A stretch of DNA of 64,000 nt from JADJGC01 sp964617645. Lineage in GTDB: Bacteria; Zixibacteria; MSB-5A5; CAIYYT01. Made by a program: the position numbers and the translations under genes. The notes under the pieces are model-generated. The model made no database searches, was not told the DNA's origin, and worked only from the letters and a program-made list of their open reading frames with translations. The stretch spans positions 62,001 to 126,000 of the forward strand of contig CAZTYE010000009.1 in NCBI GenBank assembly GCA_964617645.1, read 5' to 3'. Numbering within the stretch: the stretch's first letter is position 1; each line of letters begins with the position of its first letter. Positions 44,219-52,620 of the stretch are shown here, piece after piece.

Positions 44219-44836
44219 CGGTCAGTCACACCTAAGAAGTCCAAGCTTGTCAAACGCATTAAGTGGCACTCACCGTAACGACTTCTGCCAGACGCTCGCG
44301 ACTACAAGATTCGACGAACCCCGGCACCCGATTGCTTTAGACGGCCGGCCCCGCTGTCATCATCATAAGAGCGGCGAGAAAAATGGATTCAGGTTACCGC
44401 TTGCTGAAGTTATCGGATTTCCCGCAGTCCCCTTGATAAGTTTTCGCTGATTCTGCTTCGGGTCGAAACGCCGGCCGCCAACTTTTGCTGTCGACGATCC
44501 AAGTTGCCCGTCGTTGATTTCGAATCGAAACATTTTGACGCTGTGATCGACCGGCAGAACCCTCCAATGGCGCGTTCGCAGCTTCGATCGCCGTCGCACG
44601 CATCCCCTGGGCCGCCAGCCGGGTTCGACAAGCACATTTTGTGAGGGCGGTAGTTAAAAACTGATCGCGCTTTCCGATAGAGGTGATAAGATCACCAGAG
44701 CTTACAGTTTCGAATGAATCGCCGAATCGGCAGGAAACCGTGAAGCTCGGTTCGTTATGAGAATCGAAAAGCAGTAAAGCGATTGGTTTGAGCGGTGTTG
44801 GTTGTTCACCAAAAAACAACCGGAGGTCACTGCCAA
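44219..44836. other. Long gene-free leader and divergent region with RNA-like structure
   Basis: 618 bases without a convincing gene. The minus-strand frames here have no ribosome sites and unnatural composition. The part nearest the TonB receptor is rich in nested inverted repeats: GGTGAT-AAG-ATCACC (44682-44696), GAGCTT (44698-44703) with AAGCTC (44743-44748) enclosing GTTTC/GAAAC, and GGTTGTT/AACAACC (44800-44821) touching the Shine-Dalgarno. I see nothing identifiable between 44290 and 44640. Confidence 0.55.
44800..44821 (+). promoter_or_regulatory. Hairpin abutting the TonB receptor ribosome-binding site
   Basis: GGTTGTT (44800-44806), 8-base loop, AACAACC (44815-44821). The last C begins the CGGAGGT Shine-Dalgarno. 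A stem this close could affect translation initiation. Confidence 0.45.
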
Positions 44837-47497
44837 ATGAAACATCTATTAAAGATCGTGATGAGCGCGACCGCGATTTGCGCTCTGCTCATCACAACCG
44901 CACTCAGCGCCAAGACTACCGGCAAGATTTCCGGTACGGTGGTGTCCGCCGAGAGCGGCGAACCGCTTCCGGGCGCTACCGTGACGATCGTCGGTCATTC
45001 GATTGTCACCGTTACCGACGCGGATGGCGAGTTCTACATCTTGAATCTGCCGGTTGCGGATTACGAGTTAGCCGTTTCGTTGATCGGCTATCAAACCGAG
45101 ATCCGAGTGGGTCTCAAGGTGCTGCTCGACTTGACGACTCCGGTGACTATCGCGCTGGCTTCGGTGCCGGTGCAGTACGATTCGGTGGTTACGGTCATCG
45201 CTGAGCGACCGCTCATCCAAAAGGACGCTACGGCCTCGGTGCGCACCATCACGAAGGAAGAGATCGAAATGCAACCCAATAGCCGCAACATTCAGCAAGT
45301 TATCTTGCGGATGAACGGCACCGTTTCCGACAACGGCGGCGGGCTGCACGTTCGCGGTGGTCGCTACGGCGAGGTGACCTACTATTTTGACGGCATGCCG
45401 GTACAAGACCAATTTTCCGGCGGCCCGGGCACACGCATCAATCCGGACGCACTGGAAACCGTCAGCTTGACCTCCGGCGGTTACTCAGCGGAGTACGGCG
45501 AAGCGCTCTCAGGTGTGGTGAATGCCCTGACCCAAGAAGGTTCAAATCGATACGCCGGAAAGCTCAAGTTAGCCGATGGTTTGCAACGCAATTATAATGT
45601 ACAAAGTGGCGAATTTGGCGACGCGCGCCGAACCGACAACTACTACGGAGTATTCAATCTGTCCGGCCCGCTTCCGCTCTTCAACAGCGAGCACGCCAGC
45701 TTCTTCAACTCAATCGAGTACAATCGCATTGGCAGTTACTTGCCGCATAACGACGGCAAGAGTTGGACATTGACTTCCAAGGTCTCGTTGCGTCCGGCGC
45801 AGAATCTCAAAATGACAGTGTTTTCCAACATCTACGAACGCGAGCAAGAGCGCTACGAGCATCGTGATGTCAATGGTCGCTCCTACGATTTCGCGCTCGA
45901 AAACTCCGGCCTGATCGAGAACGACGCCCACCGCTTCGGCGGTAACGCCACGCTTCAACTTTCGACCAGCACGATGGCTTCGGTGAAAGTTGGCTACTTC
46001 AGGACCATGACCAAGCTGGCGCCCGATCACTTGTTTGACACCTATTGGGATCAATGGCCGGGTTACTCGGAGGACTCCGAAGGGCGGTACAACGGCACCA
46101 TTCAGAACAACTATGCGAGCGACTCGACCTATTACTACACTGGCTATTTGAACGACACGCTCTTCTACCCCTACTATCTCTATCGCGAGTCGTCCTACAA
46201 GTCGGTGGCCTTTGACTTGCTGTCGCAGGTAAACAAATACAACCAGGTGTCTTTCGGCGGCGAGTTCCGCCAGAATCGGCTTAAGTGGGACAACAAGCAG
46301 TTCTTTAACGTTCGCCCCTACGGCGAAAAGTATGACGTCGGTCCGAGTTACGCGGCCGCCTACCTGCAGGACAAGATCGAGCTTGGCTATATGATTATTA
46401 ACGCCGGTCTCCGGCTGGATTATCTTAACGCCGAAGTTGACTACTGGTTTGATCCGGCGTCGAAAACTCAGCGCATACGCTCCGAAACCAAGACCCATTT
46501 GTCGCCCCGATTGGGGTTTTCGCATCCCGTTTCGGACAACACGCTGTTCCACGTGAACTACGGCACTTACTATCAGGTGCCGCGTTATCCGTTCATGTTC
46601 ACGAACTTACAGGCCGACTTAACCACCGGTTTCCCGATCGTCGGCAACCCGAACATGGAACCTGAGAAGACGACATCTTACGAACTGGGAATTACGCAAC
46701 GGCTGGCGGATGATGTCCGCCTCAACGCGACAACTTTCTACAAGGACGTCTCGAACCTCGTCTCGACTCGTTTCTATGCGACGCCGTCCGGCGGTTACAC
46801 TCAGTATCACAACGGCGATTACGGGTCGGTAAAGGGTCTTGACTTTGCCCTGACCAAGGTCGGCAATTCGATGCTGACGGGATCAATCAACTACTCGTAC
46901 ATGATCGCCGAAGGCAATTCATCCGACGCGAACGAATATTACTACAACTATTTCACTATTGGTGAAAACGCCCCCATCATTCCGGTCCAGGAGTTTCCGT
47001 TAGCGTTTGATCAGCGGCACACGCTTAACGTCAACGTAGACTTTCGCGTCCGGCGGGACCAAGCGCTCCGCTTATTCGGCATGACGATGCCGTCCGCCTG
47101 GGGCCTGAATGCCTTTTTCACATACGGCAGCGGCATGCCGTACACGCGCACGGATGAGAAGGGGCTGCGGCTTGGCGGCTTGAACGAAGGCCGGATGCCG
47201 GCAAACTATCGCGTCGACCTGCGTTTTGACAAAGATTTCTTCTGGTTTAAGACCGATGCGACGCGCCTGCGCTTCTTTGTCGAAGTCAATAACCTCTTTG
47301 ATCGACGAAATGTCACCAACGTCTACTCGCGGACCGGTTTGGCGGATGTAGACGGCTACAATTTCGAATTGACCAACGATCCGACCGGTCCCGGAACGAT
47401 CGAAGACGTCAATCGCTTGCAGCGGTTACTGGCGAAGGATCCGCAGAATTTCGATCCGCCGCGGTCGATTCAGTGGGGGTTAGAATGGTTATTCTAA
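44837..47497 (+). CDS. TonB-dependent outer-membrane receptor
   Basis: An 886-residue outer-membrane transporter. The ATG at 44837 follows CGGAGGT. Signal peptide (about 1-25), a carboxypeptidase-regulatory-like domain (GKISGTVVSAESGEPLPGAT, about 27-110), plug domain (IQKDATASVRTITKEEI to VSLTSGGYSAEYGEALSGVV), and a barrel ending in the aromatic residue Phe. The N-terminal domain and plug order match SusC-like and related Bacteroidetes-type receptors, but no SusD homologue is adjacent. Imported substrate cannot be read. It is followed by a large secreted protein and a PorV-like protein, each 20-30 bases apart, as one operon. Confidence 0.93.
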   Translation: MKHLLKIVMSATAICALLITTALSAKTTGKISGTVVSAESGEPLPGATVTIVGHSIVTVTDADGEFYILNLPVADYELAVSLIGYQTEIRVGLKVLLDLTTPVTIALASVPVQYDSVVTVIAERPLIQKDATASVRTITKEEIEMQPNSRNIQQVILRMNGTVSDNGGGLHVRGGRYGEVTYYFDGMPVQDQFSGGPGTRINPDALETVSLTSGGYSAEYGEALSGVVNALTQEGSNRYAGKLKLADGLQRNYNVQSGEFGDARRTDNYYGVFNLSGPLPLFNSEHASFFNSIEYNRIGSYLPHNDGKSWTLTSKVSLRPAQNLKMTVFSNIYEREQERYEHRDVNGRSYDFALENSGLIENDAHRFGGNATLQLSTSTMASVKVGYFRTMTKLAPDHLFDTYWDQWPGYSEDSEGRYNGTIQNNYASDSTYYYTGYLNDTLFYPYYLYRESSYKSVAFDLLSQVNKYNQVSFGGEFRQNRLKWDNKQFFNVRPYGEKYDVGPSYAAAYLQDKIELGYMIINAGLRLDYLNAEVDYWFDPASKTQRIRSETKTHLSPRLGFSHPVSDNTLFHVNYGTYYQVPRYPFMFTNLQADLTTGFPIVGNPNMEPEKTTSYELGITQRLADDVRLNATTFYKDVSNLVSTRFYATPSGGYTQYHNGDYGSVKGLDFALTKVGNSMLTGSINYSYMIAEGNSSDANEYYYNYFTIGENAPIIPVQEFPLAFDQRHTLNVNVDFRVRRDQALRLFGMTMPSAWGLNAFFTYGSGMPYTRTDEKGLRLGGLNEGRMPANYRVDLRFDKDFFWFKTDATRLRFFVEVNNLFDRRNVTNVYSRTGLADVDGYNFELTNDPTGPGTIEDVNRLQRLLAKDPQNFDPPRSIQWGLEWLF

Positions 47498-47523
47498 GCA
47501 CTCGGAAACGGGGAGGCTCGATT

Positions 47524-50181
47524 ATGAGAAGCAACATTCGGGCGCTCACGCTGAGGTTGATCATGACGCTGACCGTCATGAGCGCGGCGCTGATTGCGGC
47601 TCCGCAAGAAGCGCAAGTGCCGCCGCCGGAGTACCAGGACTTGATTACGCACGACAAAGGCAACATTCGCACGACAATTTCGAACTGGGGAACGATCGGC
47701 GGATTGAGCCACATCGGATTTCCTTCGGGCGAGTGGCCGCGCGGATCGGGACATAATTATCTTGCCGAAATCAAGTACTGGATGGGAGCGTCGCTGGTGA
47801 CGGGAGACACGTTGCTGGCAAATACCGAAGACGACTTCGCGCCGATACGCGACATCGCCACGGGACTTGACTACCGCATCCGGCTCTCGACCGACAGCAC
47901 GCGCTACGAGTATGATCCGAACGACACAACCGGCTTGGGCCAGGGTAATCCCGCTTATGGCTGGCGGTCGTACGATCCGGCCACGGGCCAGTGGGTATAC
48001 AATCAAGTCTGGGATCCGAAGTTGCAGCAGTATGTCGCCGCCGGGCCGTCGTCGCTGCAAGAAAGCATCTATCGATTCAACGACGAAGGTCTCGGCGAAT
48101 CATTGTTGGGCTTGGAGATGGTGCAAACCGTCTACCAGTGGAACTACAGCTACAATGAAGACTACATGTTTGTTGTTCTCGATATCACCAACAAGAGTGA
48201 CAACGATTACACGGATTTTGCGTTTGGCTTGTACTGCGATTTCGACATCGGCGGCCCCGATGGCACCGGTGAAAACGGTCGCCTCGGCGACCTCGTCGCT
48301 TCCGATACGTCGTTGAATCTGGCGTGGACCTACGACGCCGACGGCTATGACCCGGGCTGGGGACCGTCGGTTACGACCGGTATCATGGGCACTCGCTATA
48401 TCGAGACGCCCAACAATATCGGCATGACGGCGTTTCGCACCGGCGAGTGGGAGCAGATCGTAAATACCAACGACCGGCAGAAGTACGAATACATTACCGC
48501 CCGCGTATTCGAAGAGACACTGCCGCCGACGGACCAGTACTACGTGCAGGCCACGTCCGGAATCGACTTGCCCAGCGGCAGTACTGTCCGAATCGGTTTT
48601 GCGCTGATTGCCGGACACGACGAAGATGATTTTCGCCAAAAGGCCAAGATTGCACAGACGGTTTATGCCAACCGATTTGTTGGGCCGGCGCCGCCGAAAC
48701 AGGCCGTGATTACCGCCCTGCCCGGCGCTACGCAAGCCCGGTTATCTTGGGATCGCACGGCGATCGAAAGCATCGATCCCTTGCTTGGCGTTCAAGACTT
48801 CGCCGGATATAAGCTCTATCGTTCAAATGATCAGGGTCGCACCTGGGGCCGTTTGATGCGCAACCACGACGGCAGTCTGGGGCCGGATTATGTGCCGATC
48901 GCAACCTGGCGCATCGAAGATGTCGCTGAGCCGATCCCGCATACGTTCATTGACACGAATTTGGTGAACGGATTTGAATACTGGTACTCGATCGTGGCTT
49001 TCGACAAAGGCGACACGGTAGCGGGTGTGGGCCCGTTACAGACGGCCTATGGCCAACCGGGTACCGATGACAACGCAGTCCGCGTCATCCCCCGATCATT
49101 GCCCGCCGGCTATGTTCCGGTAGAGGAGACCATCGTGCATGATTTCACGGGCGCCGGCCAGATGTCCGATGGCGCTCTGAGCACCGTGCTGTATGATGAG
49201 TCGCAGTTCTCGGGGCAGGAGTATGAAATCGGTTTTACGGAGGACCCATACCAAACGACTTGGTTTGTTCTCAACCGCACAACTGGAGATACACTCGTCA
49301 AGGACTTGACCGACCAAAGCGGCGACGTCGCCCAGGCGCCGATCGTTGATGGCGTGCAATTACTGATTCAGAACGGAGAGCGCGAGCCGCGTCACTACCG
49401 ACAGACCGCAATTGCCGTCGGGTCCGATACGACTTTGGTTCTCGGCAGGTCTTATGGACCGATGGGCTCGCTGTTCGGGTTTCCGATCGGCGGCGATGTC
49501 AACTTCCGCTCGACCTACGAGATTCGCTTCACGGCCAACGGATCAACCGGGTACTCATTTTATGATGACGTCACGCCCATCGAGTTGCCGTTTGAAGTTT
49601 GGAATACAACCTTCAACCAGCAAGTGATTGCGGAGATCTATCATCAGAATTCCGCCGAACCGGGCTGGGATCCTCGGAATCGCGACTACATCTCTGTGGT
49701 GAACGTACCCTACGACGGGCAGGCGCATCCGGAAGCGTTTCCGTATCAACATGCGTGGTTCTTCCGGTTTGACACTTCGAGTTACAACTACAACATCGGT
49801 GACGTGTTTGAGGTTGCCGGCGCGCCGGTCAATGGCGCGGGGGATCGGTTCGTTTATCAGGCGCCGCGCATCGACAAGATTGCCGCGGGACGTGAACTCG
49901 ATCGTATCCGGGTCGTGCCCAATCCGTACATCGCACGAGTTGGCTGGGAAATTCAAGCCGGAGAGCGGCGTTTGGAATTCGTAAATCTACCATTGACCGC
50001 AACGATTCGCATCTACACGCTCGCCGGCGATTTGGTACAATCTCTCGACCACTCCGGCTCCGGTACTTGCGTTTGGAACATGTTGACCGCAAACGGGCAG
50101 GGAATTGCCCCGGGGCTTTATTTCTATCATGTCGAATCAGAAGTTGGCGCCAAGGTCGGCAAGTTCGCGGTAATCAAGTAG
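47524..50181 (+). CDS. Large secreted protein with FlgD-like C-terminal sorting-type domain
   Basis: An 885-residue exported protein. ATG at 47524 after GGGGAGG; signal peptide about 1-27. No enzyme motif recognised. A fibronectin III-like region occupies about 400-500 (ATQARLSWDRTAI to FEYWYSIVAFDKGD). The C-terminus has VVPNPYIARVGWEIQ, then FVNLPLTATIRIYTLAGDLV and GLYFYHVESEVGAKVGKFAV, the FlgD-like/type IX-secretion-like end found in many FCB-group surface proteins. It probably sits at the cell surface with its receptor and PorV-like neighbours. The first 400 residues are aromatic-rich beta-type sequence of unknown role. Confidence 0.82.
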   Translation: MRSNIRALTLRLIMTLTVMSAALIAAPQEAQVPPPEYQDLITHDKGNIRTTISNWGTIGGLSHIGFPSGEWPRGSGHNYLAEIKYWMGASLVTGDTLLANTEDDFAPIRDIATGLDYRIRLSTDSTRYEYDPNDTTGLGQGNPAYGWRSYDPATGQWVYNQVWDPKLQQYVAAGPSSLQESIYRFNDEGLGESLLGLEMVQTVYQWNYSYNEDYMFVVLDITNKSDNDYTDFAFGLYCDFDIGGPDGTGENGRLGDLVASDTSLNLAWTYDADGYDPGWGPSVTTGIMGTRYIETPNNIGMTAFRTGEWEQIVNTNDRQKYEYITARVFEETLPPTDQYYVQATSGIDLPSGSTVRIGFALIAGHDEDDFRQKAKIAQTVYANRFVGPAPPKQAVITALPGATQARLSWDRTAIESIDPLLGVQDFAGYKLYRSNDQGRTWGRLMRNHDGSLGPDYVPIATWRIEDVAEPIPHTFIDTNLVNGFEYWYSIVAFDKGDTVAGVGPLQTAYGQPGTDDNAVRVIPRSLPAGYVPVEETIVHDFTGAGQMSDGALSTVLYDESQFSGQEYEIGFTEDPYQTTWFVLNRTTGDTLVKDLTDQSGDVAQAPIVDGVQLLIQNGEREPRHYRQTAIAVGSDTTLVLGRSYGPMGSLFGFPIGGDVNFRSTYEIRFTANGSTGYSFYDDVTPIELPFEVWNTTFNQQVIAEIYHQNSAEPGWDPRNRDYISVVNVPYDGQAHPEAFPYQHAWFFRFDTSSYNYNIGDVFEVAGAPVNGAGDRFVYQAPRIDKIAAGRELDRIRVVPNPYIARVGWEIQAGERRLEFVNLPLTATIRIYTLAGDLVQSLDHSGSGTCVWNMLTANGQGIAPGLYFYHVESEVGAKVGKFAVIK

Positions 50182-50202
50182 TCGGCGGTGAAGGAGACGA
50201 AA

Positions 50203-51207
50203 ATGCGTAACGCAAAAACACTGACGATAGCGTTGTCCGTCCTCACGGCGGCGACTCTCTGTGCCGAGGATTTCTCCAAAGTTGGAACCTCCGGCGCGCA
50301 GTTTCTCAAGATCGGCGTCGGCGCGCGCTACACGGCCATGGCCGAGGCGTCCGTCGCCAATGTCAGCGACGGCTACGCGCTGTTTTGGAATCCGGCGGGC
50401 ATGGCGGGGCTACCGCAGTCTCATCTGGAGTTTACCAACATCAGCTACGTTGCCGGCGTTAACCTGAACTACGCTTCTTTTACCCGGCCGCTGGCCATTG
50501 GAACGATTGGCGCGTCGGTGACGGCGTTGAGTTCGGGCGACATGGAGATCACGACGCCCGAGCAGCCGGATGGCACGGGACGCATGTTTTCGACATCGTC
50601 CTATGCGATAACCCTGGGCTACGCGCGCCAGTGGACGGAGTTTTTCGCTTTTGGCTTGTCGGCCAAATATGTCACGGAACGAATATCGGAAGAGCGCGCC
50701 TCAGGCGTAGCATTTGACTTCGGAACGATGCTGACGCCCGGCTATCGCAATCTGCGGATCGGCATGAATATCTCAAACCTGGGACCGGAACTGAAATTGA
50801 GCGGCCCGGAGTTGAATTTCAATTACAATCCGCAAGAAGGCAGCGACAATTACGACGAAGCCAAAGGCGTGCGTTCCATTGAATCCTACGACATGCCGCT
50901 GGTGTTCCGTATCGGCGCCGCTTACGATTGGCAGTATGGCCAGAACACGCGCGTGACCTTCGCCCTCGAGGCCCGCGATCCGGCGGACAACAACCAGCAA
51001 GCTTCGCTGGGGACCGAAGTTGCCTTCGCAGAGTTGTTTTTCCTGCGTGGTGGCTGGAAGTTCAACTATGAAGAAGAAGGCGGGACGATCGGCGGCGGTT
51101 GCGATCTCAAGGTTTGGGAAGGCACTAATCTGGCGATTAACTACGCCTTCGCGGACTTCGGCCGCCTCGAGACGGTGCATCGCTTCTCGCTGGGGTTGCG
51201 GTTTTGA
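50203..51207 (+). CDS. PorV/PorQ family outer-membrane protein
   Basis: A 334-residue protein with signal peptide (about 1-21) and a FadL-type beta-barrel pattern ending in Phe. KVGTSGAQFLKIGVGARYTA, then MAEASVANVSDGYALFWNPA, is the PorV/PorQ signature. In type IX secretion PorV hands cargo from the translocon to the attachment complex. The start ATG at 50203 follows AAGGAG; an in-frame GTG at 50188 overlaps that site and is less likely. Its place directly after a protein with a FlgD-like C-terminus fits a role in surface delivery of that protein; this is inference. Confidence 0.88.
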   Translation: MRNAKTLTIALSVLTAATLCAEDFSKVGTSGAQFLKIGVGARYTAMAEASVANVSDGYALFWNPAGMAGLPQSHLEFTNISYVAGVNLNYASFTRPLAIGTIGASVTALSSGDMEITTPEQPDGTGRMFSTSSYAITLGYARQWTEFFAFGLSAKYVTERISEERASGVAFDFGTMLTPGYRNLRIGMNISNLGPELKLSGPELNFNYNPQEGSDNYDEAKGVRSIESYDMPLVFRIGAAYDWQYGQNTRVTFALEARDPADNNQQASLGTEVAFAELFFLRGGWKFNYEEEGGTIGGGCDLKVWEGTNLAINYAFADFGRLETVHRFSLGLRF

Positions 51208-51236
51208 TTTCTGATTGAAGACAGTTTGCGAATTCG

Positions 51237-51269
51237 GAGTCGGGAGCTCAGCGCTCCCGACTCTCTTTT
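51237..51269. terminator. Terminator between the PorV-like and NtrX-like genes
   Basis: Perfect 11-bp stem GAGTCGGGAGC / GCTCCCGACTC with loop TCAGC, followed on the plus strand by TCTTTT. The genes converge, so it may also stop minus-strand transcripts. Confidence 0.8.
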
Positions 51270-51276
51270 GCGATGG

Positions 51277-52620
51277 CTATGATTCGGCGAAATCAATACC
51301 CAGCGCGCGCAGTTTGCGATAAAGGTAGCTGCGATCTAACCCCAAAATCTCGGCGGCTTTGCTCATGTTACCGCTTGAATCTTTCAGAACGCGCTGAATA
51401 TACTCCGCCTCGAATTGCGCAACGGCGTCCTTCAACTCAAGCGGCGCGGCTGCCGCGGGGGTAGACGACAGCAGCCGCTCCAGCCCTTCTACAGATAGCT
51501 CTTCGCCGCGCTGAGAGATCAACAGATGCTCGATTATGTTGCGCAACTCGCGTACGTTTCCCGGAAAGTCGTATTGCTTCAGCGCCGCCAGCAACTCACG
51601 GCTCATGATTGCCGGCGTACGTCCCATGCGCGCACAAAGCCGCCGAGCGTGGTGCGCGGCGATGAGTTCAATATCTTCGCGCATTTGCCGCAACGCGGGT
51701 AGTTCGATCGCGAAGACATTGATGCGAAAAAGCAGGTCCTTGCGAAACTTGCCGGTCTTGATGCGATCACTGAGATTGCGATTGGTGGCGCAGATCAAGC
51801 GGAAGTCAACATCGATACCGTTGTCACCGCCGACGCGTTCAATGCGAAAGTCCTCCAACACCCGCAGAATCTTGGCCTGAAGATGCGGCGGCATTTCGGC
51901 GATTTCGTCAAGGAACAGGGTGCCACCGGCGGCCTGTTCGATCTTTCCGATACGGCGCTGCGTCGCGCCGGTGAACGCGCCCTTCTCATGACCAAACATC
52001 TCCGACTCGAGCAGCTCTTCAGGAATCGCCGCCGTGTTCACGGCGATCAGCGGCTGCCGGCGCCGTTGACTCCGGAGGTGGATCAAGTGGGCGACAACTT
52101 CCTTGCCGGTGCCCGACTCTCCGAGAATCAAAACCGCGCTGTCGGACGCGGCAACGTCTTCGATCATCCGCCGAACGAGCTGAATTGGTTTCGACTCGCC
52201 GATCAATTGATAGCGATCATGATCAGAATCGATCTGGGCGTCGACACGTCGATGGAGCTTACGCAACTGTAGCGCATTGCGAATTGTCAGTTCGACTTTT
52301 TCGGGCCCGACCGGCTTTTCGAGAAAATCATAGGCGCCGGCCTTTACCGCAGCGACGGCATCCGAAATCGAACCGGCGCCGGAAATCATGATCGCAATCT
52401 GTTCGGGAAAACGACTGCGAGAATCCTTCAGAATATCCAGACCCGAGCCATCAGGCAACATCAGGTCGATAAGCGCCACGGAGACCGACGCGTTATTGAT
52501 GCGCTTGCCCTCGGCAATGTCGGCAGCGGTAATGACCTCAAAATCCGAATCGCGCAGGTACGAGGATAGCGTCGTACGGATTCGTTCGTCGTCGTCAATG
52601 AGCAGAAGTCGCGTCTTCAT
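51277..52620 (-). CDS. NtrC-family response regulator (NtrX-like)
   Basis: A 447-residue sigma-54 activator. The receiver has D52 in ALIDLMLPDGSG and K102 in FLEKPV. The AAA+ domain has Walker A GESGTGKE (168-175), an intact GAFTGA loop (214-219) and Walker B TLFLDE. The C-terminal Fis-type helix-turn-helix contains MSKAAEILGLDRSYLYRKL. All sigma-54-activation motifs are intact, in contrast to the regulator at 32762. It overlaps its kinase gene by ATGA and is expected to be phosphorylated by it. Confidence 0.94.
   Translation of the reverse strand: MKTRLLLIDDDERIRTTLSSYLRDSDFEVITAADIAEGKRINNASVSVALIDLMLPDGSGLDILKDSRSRFPEQIAIMISGAGSISDAVAAVKAGAYDFLEKPVGPEKVELTIRNALQLRKLHRRVDAQIDSDHDRYQLIGESKPIQLVRRMIEDVAASDSAVLILGESGTGKEVVAHLIHLRSQRRRQPLIAVNTAAIPEELLESEMFGHEKGAFTGATQRRIGKIEQAAGGTLFLDEIAEMPPHLQAKILRVLEDFRIERVGGDNGIDVDFRLICATNRNLSDRIKTGKFRKDLLFRINVFAIELPALRQMREDIELIAAHHARRLCARMGRTPAIMSRELLAALKQYDFPGNVRELRNIIEHLLISQRGEELSVEGLERLLSSTPAAAAPLELKDAVAQFEAEYIQRVLKDSSGNMSKAAEILGLDRSYLYRKLRALGIDFAES

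Noticed and set aside
44264..44279. Sigma-54 promoter suggested by TGGCAC
   Set aside because: TGGCAC is followed after five bases by GTAAC rather than TTGCA/T, so the -12 element is missing.
44700..44765. Cobalamin riboswitch suggested by GGAAACCGTGAAGCTCGGTTCG-like sequence before a TonB receptor
   Set aside because: The short resemblance to the GGTG/TCC helix is not accompanied by the CCCGCCACTG segment or a B12 box, so the class cannot be claimed.
44363..44819. Short minus-strand frames in the TonB receptor leader
   Set aside because: Unnatural Arg/Ser-rich composition, no ribosome sites, and they overlap structured leader sequence.
45710..46552. 280-codon minus-strand frame inside the TonB receptor gene
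   Set aside because: Antisense to barrel sequence and without a ribosome site or recognisable domain.
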